A DNA stretch of 64,000 nt, taken from NCBI GenBank assembly GCA_003194525.1, contig NBIV01000039.1, positions 1 to 64,000 on the forward strand, given 5' to 3'. Made by a program: the position numbers and the translations under genes. The notes below the pieces were generated by a model. It made no database searches. It saw only the letters and a program-made list of their open reading frames with translations, and was not told the origin of the DNA. Position 1 is the first letter of the stretch, and each line of letters begins with the position of its first letter. This stretch comes from Gracilariopsis chorda. Taxonomy: Eukaryota > Rhodophyta > Florideophyceae > Gracilariales > Gracilariaceae. This document shows positions 1-10,950 of this stretch, one piece after another.

Positions 1-812
1 ACTTTGCATACCTCAGTTACATGTACCACCCGCTAAACATTCATGCACGAAGGAAACAAGGACCACCAATTTGCCGAAGATCATCTGTTAAGTTACCAGT
101 CAGCTCTTCAGACACTCTACGCTGAACCTTAACCGGACTGTTTGGCGGGGAGGGTTTTCTGAGAAACGCAGGCGGTCCAATCTAGAGCACAATTTGTGGC
201 TCATTCGGTCGTTATCCCCGCGTCAACGTTGGTACCACAAAAACACGCGTTGAAGCTAAGCTCGTCTCCTGCTGTAGGGAATGGTATCCTGAAGAGAAAT
301 AGGAATGAAGATTCACCTGCGAGGCTAATAACGGTAGGATTGCTAACCCTTACCGTTGGTACGGTGCGAGAGAAGTGCTCTTCTTGAAAGATTGCGAACA
401 AGCATAACCTTACAGGGTAAGAGTTACTTCAGTGCAGCTTCTTTTCAGGGAAGAACATGATGTTGTCGATGCCCTGGCAGCGGCGCAACTTAAAGACGTT
501 TTTTCGGAGTGAATGAAAGCTCTTTTCTAAGAGATATTCGAACAAATTGCTGCGTATGAGCTTACCCGCAACAGCTCCGTTTTTGAGTCAACACTTTTGG
601 CGCCACATATCTCCGTCGTGGTTAGATAATGTTCTCAAAAAGTATCTCACCCGTTTATGAAACAGATCGGCAAGCACGGATATCTAACACAAAAAAATCA
701 AATTCTGGAAATCCTTGAACTTACGTACGGATGCTTTGCAGCTGGAGCGTCTCCGGAGTCTGGAGTCCAGACACGTTATCCAAGGTCCGATGCCAAGTTG
801 TCGTATCCTCCA
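1..812. other. no recognisable gene
   Basis: I see no protein family, RNA gene or clear repeat boundary here. The open frames are short and overlap on both strands. It may be decayed transposon flank, because the dispersed repeat at 813 follows directly. Confidence 0.5.
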
Positions 813-960
813 CCAATGAAGAGATCGGCGGCCTCCTTTTTTCCCTTTCGGGGAGTTGAGGCTGGTGAAACCGCAGGCTGCGCTTTTACAGTGCACAGTA
901 AAGAGTAACGGGTGGACAGCACTGCGCGTGCCAATGTATGGCTCAAATTGCGTCATTCAC
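813..960. repeat. dispersed repeat, copy A (empty site)
   Basis: About 148 bp closely match 18755-18878 joined to 19943-19967. In this copy the pentamer GTATG (936-940) occurs once and the sequence runs straight through. In copy B the pentamer flanks a 1064 bp insertion. Copy A therefore shows the pre-insertion state. Similarity stops abruptly after 960. The nature of the repeat itself is unknown. Confidence 0.8.
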
Positions 961-1111
961 ACCGTCCCTCGCAAACATGCTCGATAGCGATGATTTGCGT
1001 ACTAGACTAACAATACATGAAAGCGTAATATCTACCGTTAAAAACATTTAGAAGCAGCAAAATCCAGTAGGAAAATTCTGCGTCATGAAGGAAAAGGTAT
1101 AGTACTCTCCC

Positions 1112-1800
1112 TTAATATAGGAGACCGTTTTTACCAATACGTAAGACAAAAACCAAACAATCATCTACAATAAGATTCAAAAGAAAACAAATAAAAACAA
1201 GGTAAACAATGGTCAGATGATTTAACAGACCTAATAAAAAAAAGCAAGTATGGTCAAAAACTTTTTGCAAATTGTTCGGTTGCAAAGAATTTGTAAACAA
1301 GTCTGCAGGTTGCACATAAGTTTGAATCTCTTGCACATTCACCAAGCCAGACTTCATCAGCTCTCTACCATGATGATACTTTAGAGCTATATGATTTTTA
1401 CTTTCCAAAGCCTTGGTATTTGAAAAACTCGACAAAGCAGTCTAGCTGACCGTTAATATAGAGACCGGGTACATTTTTGGTTCATCATGTAGAACCTCAT
1501 CTGTGTGTAGCTCCCAGAAGAGCCTTCAAAGCCATACAAGCATCTTCCCATTATATGGGAGTGCAATGTATTCTGCCTCGCTGGAAGAAAAAGCGACAAG
1601 TGTCTGATTTTTCGTCATCCACATTACTGGCGCTTCATTAACTTTCACCAGAATTCTAGTCGTAGTCTTTCTTTTCACACCACAAACAGCCCAGTCTGCA
1701 TCACAGTGTGGTTTCAATGGTTCCGCATTGGTAGCGGGAAAGAACAAACTAAGAACCTTCGTACCCTTCAAGTACCATAGTACTCTCTTTCCAAGTCTCA
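1112..1800 (-). pseudogene. Ty1/copia RNase H remnant
   Basis: On the minus strand, residues such as RVLWYLKGTK, CDADWAV and FSSSEAEYIAL match the conserved start, DADWA box and SSTEAEY box of copia RNase H. Past a stop, SKNHIALKYHHGRELM and ADLFTNSLQ match the end of that domain. It is the downstream end of the copia element whose gag, integrase and early reverse transcriptase lie at 12418-17223. The gypsy element separates the two parts. About 200 residues of reverse transcriptase and early RNase H are missing between them, so a deletion accompanied or followed the insertion. No copia LTR was identified downstream. Confidence 0.75.
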
Positions 1801-2619
1801 TGTGGCGCAATGCCCCAAAGGGGAAAAACACCGAAAGAAGTTCGGGATCTTCCTCTCACGAGGTGAACCCAGTTGGGTAGAGCCCTCCCAGAGGTGTCAC
1901 GGCGAAGCCGGTTTGTAAGACCAGGGACACCTGTCGCGACTCGCGCAGGGAGGTGAAGGCGAAGAATCGGTATCCGCGTGAGCGGGTGTGATCCTCAGTA
2001 GAGGTATGTTTCCACGTAAGTGGGGGTGTGTGAGCGGATGCGCACACGGGGCCGCGGATAGCGGGAGGTGCTACCCTAAAAAGGGGAAAAGGAAGGGCGA
2101 AGAGGAGAAAAAGAGGGCGAAGTGAGTCGCGAGAGCGACGGGGACGAACGGCGATGCCGGTAACAATATCCCTATACAGGGCGAAACACCAATGCAATTG
2201 GAACAATTATACTCCCAGTGATGGGTCCCTTTAGATGTGCAAGGGGTTAGATGTCCCGTGGTTTACGGCGTTTCCCTCCAAGGAGGAGTAGAGTACGCGC
2301 GCAAGCGGCAACAACTAGAGCCAATTCCCCAGGTTGGGTCCTTGTTGGGGAAGGTTTACTGGTGCGACGGCAGTGCGCCGTCGCACTAAGTACTAGCTTC
2401 CCAGAAATGGGTGTGAAAATAATAAATAAATATTAACTAAAATACTCCACATTTCGTGGCAACATCCACTACTGTGGCCAACCGCCAATTGACCCAAAAC
2501 CGTGTCCCACGTGTCCATATCCACCATAGTGGGGCGTATTCATATACACAATACACAACCGATAATATCGTGAAAGTGTTCAAGTACCTAGAATCCCTCC
2601 TTGCGGGCGTTGCACTACA
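1801..2619 (-). repeat. gypsy 3' LTR
   Basis: On the plus strand it starts TGTGGCGCAA and ends TTGCACTACA, giving TG..CA ends with near-matching terminal inverted repeats. It is about 819 bp and aligns end to end with 11593-12417. It holds a 10-bp-stem hairpin at 2362-2386 and many short GC hairpins. Confidence 0.9.
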
Positions 2620-2633
2620 TATCCCCCCCCTAA
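2620..2633 (-). other. polypurine tract of the gypsy element
   Basis: Minus strand TTAGGGGGGGGATA directly precedes the 3' LTR. This is the expected place for the plus-strand primer of an LTR retrotransposon. Confidence 0.8.
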
Positions 2634-4655
2634 GACGGGAAAACGACCGTGGACGCGGAGGTTCCCAGACGAAAATGGGTGATAAAAGCGCGTGCGCCGT
2701 CTCCGCTTCTCCGGTAATTTCCTCTGCATCAGAGTCACTAGCCCTGATACCGCAGCCGTTGTTTGCTAGTTCTTCTTTCCTGGCAATAGCCATCAGTGTA
2801 GTATAGTGTTGTGGGGAGCTAGCTGCTCCCTTGAATAAACTTTCCCGTTTAGAACGGTGATTCTCGTTTGAGTTCCCCGTCTTCCACGGACCTTGCCTTG
2901 TTATCCTTTCTATCGCCCTCCGTTCGCGCGGGCAACATTACCCACTTGGGCATTTACCAAGCGTGGCTGGAGCTGCAGTTCCGTTTGACGGTGGTATCGC
3001 AGGACCTGCGACCGTGGGAGGTGTTCAATTGGCTCCCGCGTATCCCACTGGGGTCGTACCCGTACCAGCGGACGCAGTATTGTAGAATACCATCCTGGTC
3101 CAGGTGTGTCCGACAAGTGGGTCTACTACGAAACTCTCGTTCGTAGACCTGCCGGCCGTGCCGGGTGGTGGTTGTAACTTCCTTGCGGGGCTGCCCGCTG
3201 TGCGGTATAATGTCTCTTAGCAGGGTGTTCGGCCGATAACTCCGGCGTTGCCGTGCGCTGTGATAGCGGCCGCTGCTCATGCGGGAAGATATCCCTCAAG
3301 AGGGTGTGTGGTGCCACGGTTTTCACCGGCAAGTCATTCCCCATTGGGGCAGGTTCATTTCCGCTTTCGCGGTATTGCGGGCGAACCGCCAGTCGGCGGG
3401 GGACTTGGGCTCCGCCTTCGCGGTTGAGCTCACGAACCGCGAGTTTGCGGGAAGATGACCGCTCCTGCGGGATCGGCATTTACACAATCCCCTGGGGGTC
3501 CCGTGCGACACGGTGATTGGGTGGCAAACCGCCTCCCTGCCAGGCGCACGAGCGCTCTGCACCATACGTTCCGGCGATGCCGTGGTGTCCCGGCTACTGA
3601 CGGGTTGCCTGGGGCTAACTCCGGTACACCGGTATTTTGGTCAAAATTCCCCTTTGGGGGGTGCCGGGCAGGTGCCGATGACACCCTTTTCAGGGGAATT
3701 GCCGCTAAGCGCGGTGCACCATCTCCATGAGGAGGAGCAGCGTCCGGTACGACCGGTTTCGAGCGTGCGATGGCGCGGCGTTTTTCCCGAGTTCCTCGGT
3801 TCTTCGCCGCAGCGTTGCGGGGGTTGGCGCAAATTATTCCCCGTAGCGGGGGTTCGATTCCGTCAACGACGGGAGGCCGTTTCCGGTGCTTGCGAGCCGG
3901 GCTTAAAGCTTCGACTGCGGCTTGGGTGCCTTTTTCCCCAGGTTGGGTGTGGGGATTTCCCAGCGGCGCTGGTGTATCTGGGCGCCTCTTCTCCGCAGGG
4001 CGGGTCTGAATCGACCTGATTGAACCGCTTCGCGGGGACTTCCGCCAACGGCGGCTTCGAGGCATCGCCCTGCTCAGGGGATTGGGGGCAATCGTCCCAT
4101 ACTCCTTATCGGGGATCCTTCCTGACAGGGGTGTGCGGTAGTTGCGCTTCAACTTCCCGTGTAGCACGGTATGTTTTCCGGTTTGGTGGCGAATGTTTCC
4201 GGGGATGGATGGGCGATTGCCTTTCCGCTGCTGCGGTATTGGAGTGAGGCTTCTCGTTTTCCCGTGACAAACGGTGTATTTGCCGCTTTTGCAGGGCCTG
4301 CGCGTCTGGTTCCTGTTGCACAGCACTGCCCGGGAACGGGGATTAGTGTCGCGTGACATACTCCGTGCTCCACGGTCAGTGTTCCGTATGTTACGGTGTG
4401 TTTCCCGTTGCGAACGGCGATATCGTCCTCGAAACGAGTGTTCTCCACGTCCTCGAAACCATTTCTCCTCCCCTCCTTAGACGGAGCGGCGGGATAAGGG
4501 ATAACATTCCCCGCTGGCGGTATAGATGCGCGCCAGTGGGGGCAGACGTGGTAGGGGCGGGCGCTGAGGGGCCCGAATTACCCGGCTGAGCCGGTGAGTC
4601 CGACAGAAGTCGGTAGGTATGAGAGTCCCGGCTGGGGTGTGGTAGTACCGTAGGT
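2634..4655 (-). other. long hairpin-rich 3' internal region of the gypsy element
   Basis: About 2 kb between integrase and the 3' LTR with no recognisable domain. A Pro/Arg-rich open frame of 309 codons (4359 to 3430, ATG start) is probably a by-product of GC-rich sequence without stops, since equally long frames run on the other strand. Short perfect hairpins recur throughout: CCCC-att-GGGG at 3339-3349, CCGC-tttc-GCGG at 3361-3372, CCGCC-agtc-GGCGG at 3386-3399, CCGC-tcct-GCGG at 3459-3470. An accessory gene cannot be excluded. Confidence 0.6.
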
Positions 4656-5653
4656 CTAGTACTCCCGGATGTTCCGGTGTTGCAGAGTCCGTAGAAACGG
4701 GGTTGCCTGGATCAGGAACCTCTGACGAGGGAGGAGGGGCAACGATAACACGATCACGGGAGATCCGTTCGTGCGTGTCGCCCTCTCTACCACGACAGTG
4801 TCGGTGTTAACAGAGATGACCTTGAAGGGTCCATCCGCCACAGGCGAGAGTTTGTGACGCTTCTCCCGTCGGGTTGTAGTACTCCTTCCTGATGAAGACG
4901 TAATCATTTGCCCGAATCGGGGGGTCTTCCTCGCAAGTGAGCGTCAAAATCCCGCTTGTAAGCGGCTTGGGCCCGTGCCATAGACTTCCGCGCAGCGGGG
5001 ACCAGCTTGGAAAGCCATTGCTTCCATTGCTGCCGGTAGATACCCACAGATGGAAAATTGTCCAAGGTAGCTTGGGGTTCCAGCGCCACAGGCGGGGGTG
5101 TTCTAGATAGAACAACTCGAATGGCGAAACTCCGGTAGTCGGTGTACCTGCGTATTGTACGCGTAGGTTACCGCATCAGCGTAGAGATCCAATTCTTTGG
5201 GTGGTCAGCGACGTAGGAACGTAACGCCGCGAGTAAACGTCCGGTTAAACCGTTCAACTTGCCCATTACACTGGGGGTGGTAGGTAGTCGTGAACAAGTT
5301 CTTGACATCCAGGATGCGACAAACATCCTGGAAGAACTTGCTCACGAACTGTTTTCGGTTATCGGAGAGCACCTCCACAGGGGCACCGTAGACAAAAATC
5401 CATTGCGTCACCAGAGCCTGGGCCACCGTGAGAGCGGTTATCCTCCGAAGAGGGACAGTCCGTACCAGCTTAGAAAAAGCGGTCGGTGATGACAAGTAGA
5501 AAACTTGTTTCCACGTTTTGTGGTGAGTAGTGGTCCGAGAAGATCAATTGCAATAAACTCGAGTGGCGCCCTTTGCGGGGAATAGTTTCATCTTCTTCGC
5601 ATTTTTGCGGAGTTTGACGCGATTCTTCGCACATTCGCTACAGAACCGCACAG
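4656..5653 (-). pseudogene. gypsy integrase, 3' part of pol
   Basis: Reading down the minus strand: the second half of the zinc-binding domain (FCSECAKNR), then the catalytic core with FLLVITDRFSKLVRTVPL, LSDNRKQFVSKFF and TTTYHPQCNGQVERFNRT. The last contains the conserved glutamate of the DDE triad. A C-terminal module follows, around FIRKEYYNP and KLSPVADGPFKV. The reading is split over several frames by small indels. The N-terminal HH half of the zinc finger is cut off by the LTR at 5654-6463. Confidence 0.85.
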
Positions 5654-6463
5654 TGTGGTGCAATCCCGGTGTGGAAAGGCACCAAGGCGCTCGAAGCCTT
5701 GCTCTCTTGGAGAGGTAGGCCAGCTGGGTAGAGCCCTCCGTGTCCCGTATGACGGGTGTAACTCCGTCGGGAGCCTGGATGTACCCTCGGAGGTTTAGGG
5801 GTTAGAACGGTCGGAACCACGGCTGTCCGGAAGTAGCCTGCGAACAGTGGAACAAAAGAGGGAAAGGGACCACCCGACGGGGGGGTGCGGAAAGCGGGAA
5901 CAGACCCGGAGGGGGGGGTGCCGATACACACACACACGAACACGCACCGCGCGGCGGTTAGGGGATATGAGGGGAAGGGATGGGTCTCACGGTCTCACGA
6001 CACACGTCGGTAATATCAATACCAAAACTGGGGCGGAGATAGGGCCTGTACGGGCGGTCACACGACAACAACGAATACCACGAGTGGTCACAACCCACTG
6101 GTACGCGAGCACGGTCTCCTCGGTGGTGCGAGTCGGGTGAAAACTATCGGGCAAGCGGTGGTAACTCGCGAGGATTAAACACTTCGCATGGCGAATAGAG
6201 TCAGAGCCGAACTCTTGTACTTTTCTTGGTGAGCTCGCCGCCGTGCGGCCGACGCTCAAGTAACTAGCTCAGTGCAGTACAGTAGGTAGTGCACTAGCCT
6301 AAGTAAAATTAACCCCTAAACTATACTAAAATAAGTAGCCGTTTTGGGCTCCTGGCCGGGCTGTAGCCACGTGTCCACCACCCTTGCCAGGCAAGTACCA
6401 CAAAATATGAAGTTCCCATAACCACCTGGGTTAACCCGACCGCTAATTAGCCCGGTTGCATCA
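5654..6463 (-). repeat. diverged LTR of the same broad family, nested in the gypsy pol
   Basis: It begins TGTGGTGCAATCCC on the plus strand like the host LTRs and shares the block CTGGGTAGAGCCCTCC. It ends near GGTTGCATCA and is 810 bp, close to the family length. It lies between the RNase H tail and integrase zinc finger. Sequence identity to the host LTRs is low, so it belongs to another subfamily. No target duplication is visible (CACAG and ATCGT), which leaves the boundaries uncertain by a few bases. Confidence 0.65.
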
Positions 6464-6501
6464 ATCGTTCGTCGACGGCATCGAATTCTCGTACCGAATG
6501 G

Positions 6502-6517
6502 CTACGGCGAATCCGCG

Positions 6518-6579
<62 letters not shown>

Positions 6580-7289
6580 GCCGAATTGTTCTCGGATCAT
6601 TTCTTCCGGTGATACCGGTACAAAGTTTCCCGGTAACGGGTTCTCAGATTCATCTCGCGATGCGAGTAGTTCGTCAAAATCAGCATCCTCGTCCCAGGTT
6701 TCTGGCCTAGCCTCGACGGCACATTCCGGATCATCCGGGTCTATAGCCATGAAGCATGGGACTTCATCATCCTCGGTTGGGAGTGCTTCCCCACTTGTGG
6801 GTAACCGCGACAAAGCGTCGGCCTGGGTGTTCTGCGCACCCTTTTTATAAATGACTTGAAAGTCATATTCCGCGAGGCGGAGTCTCCAGCGCATGAGGCG
6901 TCCCGACGGGTCGGAGATATTCATCAACCACCTCAATGAGGAATGATCCGTGTACACGGTGAAGTGAATTCCCATAAGGTAGGGGCGCAGAGTGGTCATC
7001 GCCCATACGACGGCGAGGCACTCTTTCTCCGATACGGAGTAGTTCCGCTCATGAACATTGAGCGAGCGCGACCAATAACCAATTGGATGTCGTTCCCCTC
7101 GGGGGTGGTTTGAAAAAGAGCACACCCGACTTGGTAGTCGCTCGAGTCCGTATCTACGGAGTATGGCAACCCAAGTTTTGGGAGATGTAGGATTGGTGCT
7201 GATGTGACAGCCTCCTTTAAGGAGTTAAAAGCTTCCGATTGCTCGGGCGTAAATGTTCCCAGTTTTGGGGGGTTCCCCTTTCGCAACAA
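6502..7289 (-). pseudogene. gypsy RNase H with polyproline tail
   Basis: Two overlapping frames encode a Ty3-type RNase H: LRKGNPPKLGTFTPEQSEAF, then YSVDTDSSDYQVGCAL, and after a frameshift near 7110, PIGYWSRSLN, RNYSVSEKECLAVVWA, FTVYTDHSSLRWL and AQNTQADALSR. The reading then enters a spacer that translates the 60-nt homopolymer at 6519-6578 as a run of prolines. It is part of the pol of the 1801-12417 element and is not functional as it stands. Confidence 0.85.
6519..6578 (+). repeat. uninterrupted 60-nt poly-G tract
   Basis: Sixty consecutive G on the plus strand (C on the coding strand) lie inside pol, between RNase H and integrase. The exact length may be set by polymerase slippage or assembly. 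The tract could form G-quadruplexes. Confidence 0.9.
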
Positions 7290-7294
7290 CGCGT

Positions 7295-9319
7295 TCAGGG
7301 ACGCCGCAGTATCCGAAAAGTTCGGGATAAACCGTCGATAGACGTTGACCAGCCCCAGAAAGGAGCGCAGTTCCGTTTGAGTACGGGTTCTTTCGCCTCA
7401 ACGAGGGATTTGACTCGAGCTTTCTCGATCGCTAACCGTCCAGGACGGATAATGTGACCCAGATACTTCACAGTATCTGTGAAAAACTCGCATTTCCTCA
7501 AATTGAGGGTAATTCCCGCATCGCGGAGTACGGTCAGCACGTCTCGGACGTGAGTGAGATGGTCGTCCAACGAGTTGGAGAAGATGATAATATCATCAAG
7601 GTAGACCAGACAACTCCGCCACTTAAAGCGGTTGAGTAGAATATCTACTGCACGCTGAAAGGTGGCGGGGGCGTTGGTCAACCCAAATGGCATCCGCTTG
7701 AAGCGGTACGTTCCTGCGTGGCAGGTGAATGCGGTTTTGTCGCGATCCTCCTGTCTGACAGGTACTTGCCAATATCCCCAATTGGCATCAAGGGCCGTGA
7801 ACACGGTGGCGTCTCCAAGGGAGTCAATTCACTCGTCCATACGAGGGATGGGGTACGTGTCCCTAACAGTCACGGTATTGAGCCGGCGGTAGTCGACACA
7901 GAACCTCCAGGTTCCGTCGGCCTTTAAAGCCAGTACGACTGGGGATGCCCAGGGTGATTGAGCGGGCTCAATCACACCTGCGCGGAGCATCTTGTCCACT
8001 TGGGACTGCTCCTCTTCCCGAGCTTTCGGACCTGCCCTGTAAGGGGGTTGTGCAACCGGTCGCGCACCGGGGATTAAATCGATCCGGTGTTCCGTTGCAT
8101 TAATCTCGCCAAGCGAGCCATCCCACATTGTGGTGAATTACGGTAACATAGTACGGAGTTTGTCGCGGTGCGACTCTGGCACGTGGCTGAAGTCCAGCGC
8201 TTCAAGTGCTTTTTCCGGATCAATCCGGTCGTTGCTCGATGGAGCATTGTCCTGTGGAACAGGTGTGGTTCGCAATTCCGAGTTACTCGGTATGTTCGAC
8301 GCTGAAGTAGCGGTTTCCTCCCCCTCCTTAGACTTGACGTCTTCGGACCACGGGGCGAACTCCTCAGAAGAGGTGGTAACTCCAAGTACATCGGCGGCTG
8401 TCATCTTTGTTGGCAGCATTCCCATAGGATGGGGGGTTATACTCCCAATTACTTGGTGTTTTACCAGATACTGGGGGTGTTTGCCAAGGTTGGCAACCAA
8501 TATCCGGAAAGGGACATCCGGGGAAATGGAGACAATTCCATTAGCCAGTGCCAGCTGGGATTTCTCGTACAAAGAGGCGAGGGGTTGTATAACCCGAAGA
8601 CCGTGTTGACGGGAATTTACCTGCACCCAGACTTGGGACTCAGCCGGTATAGAAACCGAGGCAGCGACGCAGAGCTTGGTGGACTCGCGGGACGCGGACG
8701 GTGGTTCCTGCGCAGCAGGGAGCGGAACTTGTTTCCAAGAGGACCGCTTTAGCGGGCGGCGAACAATCGGAACCGACGATCCGTCGTCAAGTTCTACACG
8801 CCTGAGGCGGGGCCTGATTGCGTCGACAAATCTGTCGCAGTAATCACATCCCAGTATGACTGGTGCTGCCAATGAACGGCAAACGATGAAGTCCAACTTC
8901 ACCACAGAGGTACCAAGTCTCACGACGAGGTCCACTGTGCCCACCGTTTGTAATGGATTGTTATTCGCATCCGAAATGTCGGGGACCGCTTCAGAGCGGA
9001 TACGAGACCGCACAAGCGGGGGTAACAATGATTTCACAACAAAGTTGGGGCCTGCACCTGTATCCAGGACGGTGAGAAACCTCACCATAAACTGGGGATC
9101 AAGGCCAAGGTCGTCATAGACCTTATAATTACGCTTGGCCAAGACCAAAACTGTACCGGGGATCTGGGGATTTTTACTCCGTATCCACGGGCGACGCAAC
9201 ACACCGAGGTGCGCAGAGTCCGCGTCAGCGGTGTCTTTCCTCGAGAGGACTTTCACCGGGGAGCGAGGCGAGGACGCCTCGGGCGCCAACAGCCTCGTTC
9301 TTGAGGACGCCTCTCCCAA
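7295..9319 (-). pseudogene. gypsy protease and reverse transcriptase
   Basis: The protease has the retropepsin active site in FLTVLDTGAGPNFV and a later VILGCDYCDRF. After an in-frame TAA at 8138-8140 the same frame continues into reverse transcriptase: GVIEPAQSPWASPVVLAL, WRFCVDYRRLN and, past a second stop near 7829, FTALDANWGYWQVPV, MPFGLTNAPATFQRA and the catalytic YLDD box in LVYLDDIIIFS. The frame is lost near 7390, where the tail of RT moves into another frame. This frame differs from gag, as is usual for gypsy elements that need a frameshift. The product would be a cytoplasmic replication enzyme, but the copy is broken. Confidence 0.9.
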
Positions 9320-9336
9320 AGGGGAGACTCCCTCAG

Positions 9337-10950
9337 TTAGTTTCCCGCCTTCGGCGGTGGGTTGGTTTCCTCGACAACGAGTGCTTCATCCCGTTGACGG
9401 GGGTTTCTATCCGCATAAGCGGGGGTTGCAACGGATGGTTGCGTGATCTCCCGAATCGGGGTGTATGAAGCTTGCCGCGCACGCGGGGTCTGTGGTAGGG
9501 CATGGGAAAAGTCCGTTTTAGCACGGAGGTAGGAAGCCGTCGGGACGGAACGTTTCTCCTCTGGAGTGAGGGCCTCATAATTTGCCACCACCTTGGCCAT
9601 ATCCTTCAGTGAACAAATACACTGAGGGGAGGTATGGCCATGGGCATAGCACAGGTGGCAAATGAGAGCCAGCACCGCGACACGCGGATTATTATTCCGA
9701 GTATCGGAGAAGCGAACCGCAGGGCGGGTGTCAGTCCATCCAGGCCGTTGATAACGGGATTGACCGTTTGAAAACGGGAGTCGTTGGGGTTGAACCCGAC
9801 TGTTACCACTGTACAAAACGGGGTCTTCCGTTCCCGTATCACGGGTCATCTCCGTCGTTGACGGCAAATCACTGGTGGGTATCGACAAACCATCCCCCTG
9901 CACTAAATGCACGGTATCAAATCCCTGTCCAGGGTTCCCATCTGCGGCGAGCGGGAGAGAGGAAGCTTCGCTTTCCAGCAACAACGCCTTGGCGGATTTA
10001 GACCGATTGTTCGGAGTTCTTGCACGAAGTGCATCCCCTTCCGCTCGGGCGTGTTGGACCAGCTCGAGGTAGGTGATCCTCCGCTTGTCCTCCCGATAAC
10101 GGGGAACTGAACTCCGGATTGCCGGGTCAAGACCATCAATGAACATGGTACTGCGCTCCCCAGCGGGGTATACGTTACCACATCTGTGGAAAGCCTTGTT
10201 AAGGCGCACCGAGTAATCGGTCTCAGTCTCTCCAGCACGCTGGCGTGTATCTCGCAAAGCGAGGATAGCCTGCTGAATAGCGGTGTTGGTGGCGTAGGAG
10301 CGCAGAAGATACTGCACAGCCTCCGGCCAGCAAGTAACTCCTCCCTCGGAGGCGCGAGAAGATCCTCTGACAGAGGTGTATTGGTCCTCCGCCACTCCCC
10401 GTAAGAAAAACTTTAGAGCCAAGTAGGCTTGTCCCTCATTCATACCGAGGATATCGGCCTCCGCTACAAAGCGGGATAGGAAATCCAGTACTAGGAATGG
10501 GTCCTCTCCAGTAAAATACTGGTTGCGGAGCGAGAGCTGCATTCGCTTAATGCATTCTCGCACCTTTCCCGTACCACGGGGCGTACGTCCAAGTGACGAG
10601 TCTTCGAGCCGGTAGTACCGGTATGATAAAAGTTTCCGGTAATCCGGGTTTGTCGGTTTCAATCCCCGGAGACCGGGGTGTCTTCTCCCCTTCTGGCGGG
10701 TTCGGACCACACCTTCAGTGGCCGATGACCGCTTCGAGCGGGAGGAGTAGCCTCGCTTCTCGTCCTCCGAGTCGGAGTCCGAGGAGCTCGAGCTAACCGA
10801 ATGGTTTCGGGATGAGTCCGAGGATGTCGAAGAATCGGAGTCCGAATATTTTCGGTGGTGTTTCCGTCGATGACGGCGTTTCTTCTTCCCAGCAAGCTGG
10901 TCGTTGTGCGATACCTCGTTCACCGGATCATCCGGGGATGGTTTGTCCAT
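9337..10950 (-). CDS. gypsy Gag (capsid-nucleocapsid)
   Basis: An open frame of 537 codons from the ATG at 10950. A Lys/Ser-rich start (HRRKHHRKYSDSDSS) is followed by a Retrotrans_gag-like capsid domain around ADILGMNEGQAYLALKF and TETDYSVRLNKAFHRCG. A CCHC zinc knuckle follows, C-HL-C-YAHG-H-TSPQ-C, exactly CX2CX4HX4C. The preceding frame at 10920-11564 looks like its original N-terminus, so the true gag may be longer and frameshifted. Short hairpins persist inside the codons, for example five between 9345 and 9460. Confidence 0.85.
   Translation of the reverse strand: MDKPSPDDPVNEVSHNDQLAGKKKRRHRRKHHRKYSDSDSSTSSDSSRNHSVSSSSSDSDSEDEKRGYSSRSKRSSATEGVVRTRQKGRRHPGLRGLKPTNPDYRKLLSYRYYRLEDSSLGRTPRGTGKVRECIKRMQLSLRNQYFTGEDPFLVLDFLSRFVAEADILGMNEGQAYLALKFFLRGVAEDQYTSVRGSSRASEGGVTCWPEAVQYLLRSYATNTAIQQAILALRDTRQRAGETETDYSVRLNKAFHRCGNVYPAGERSTMFIDGLDPAIRSSVPRYREDKRRITYLELVQHARAEGDALRARTPNNRSKSAKALLLESEASSLPLAADGNPGQGFDTVHLVQGDGLSIPTSDLPSTTEMTRDTGTEDPVLYSGNSRVQPQRLPFSNGQSRYQRPGWTDTRPAVRFSDTRNNNPRVAVLALICHLCYAHGHTSPQCICSLKDMAKVVANYEALTPEEKRSVPTASYLRAKTDFSHALPQTPRARQASYTPIREITQPSVATPAYADRNPRQRDEALVVEETNPPPKAGN

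Noticed and set aside
3339..3512. CRISPR-like or tandem repeat array
   Set aside because: The recurring units are short hairpins with different arms and loops, without constant repeats or spacers, in a eukaryotic retroelement.
3840..3870. tRNA-like block GGGTTCGATTCCG
   Set aside because: It resembles a B box but no cloverleaf, acceptor stem or A box could be fitted around it.
3430..4359. 309-codon Pro/Arg-rich frame as an envelope-like gene
   Set aside because: No signal peptide, membrane segment or domain. Its repeats follow the DNA hairpins, and the opposite strand is equally open.
6456..6710. Plus-strand frame with a polyglycine run
   Set aside because: It is the antisense of pol across the 60-G tract. 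The pol frame on the other strand explains it.
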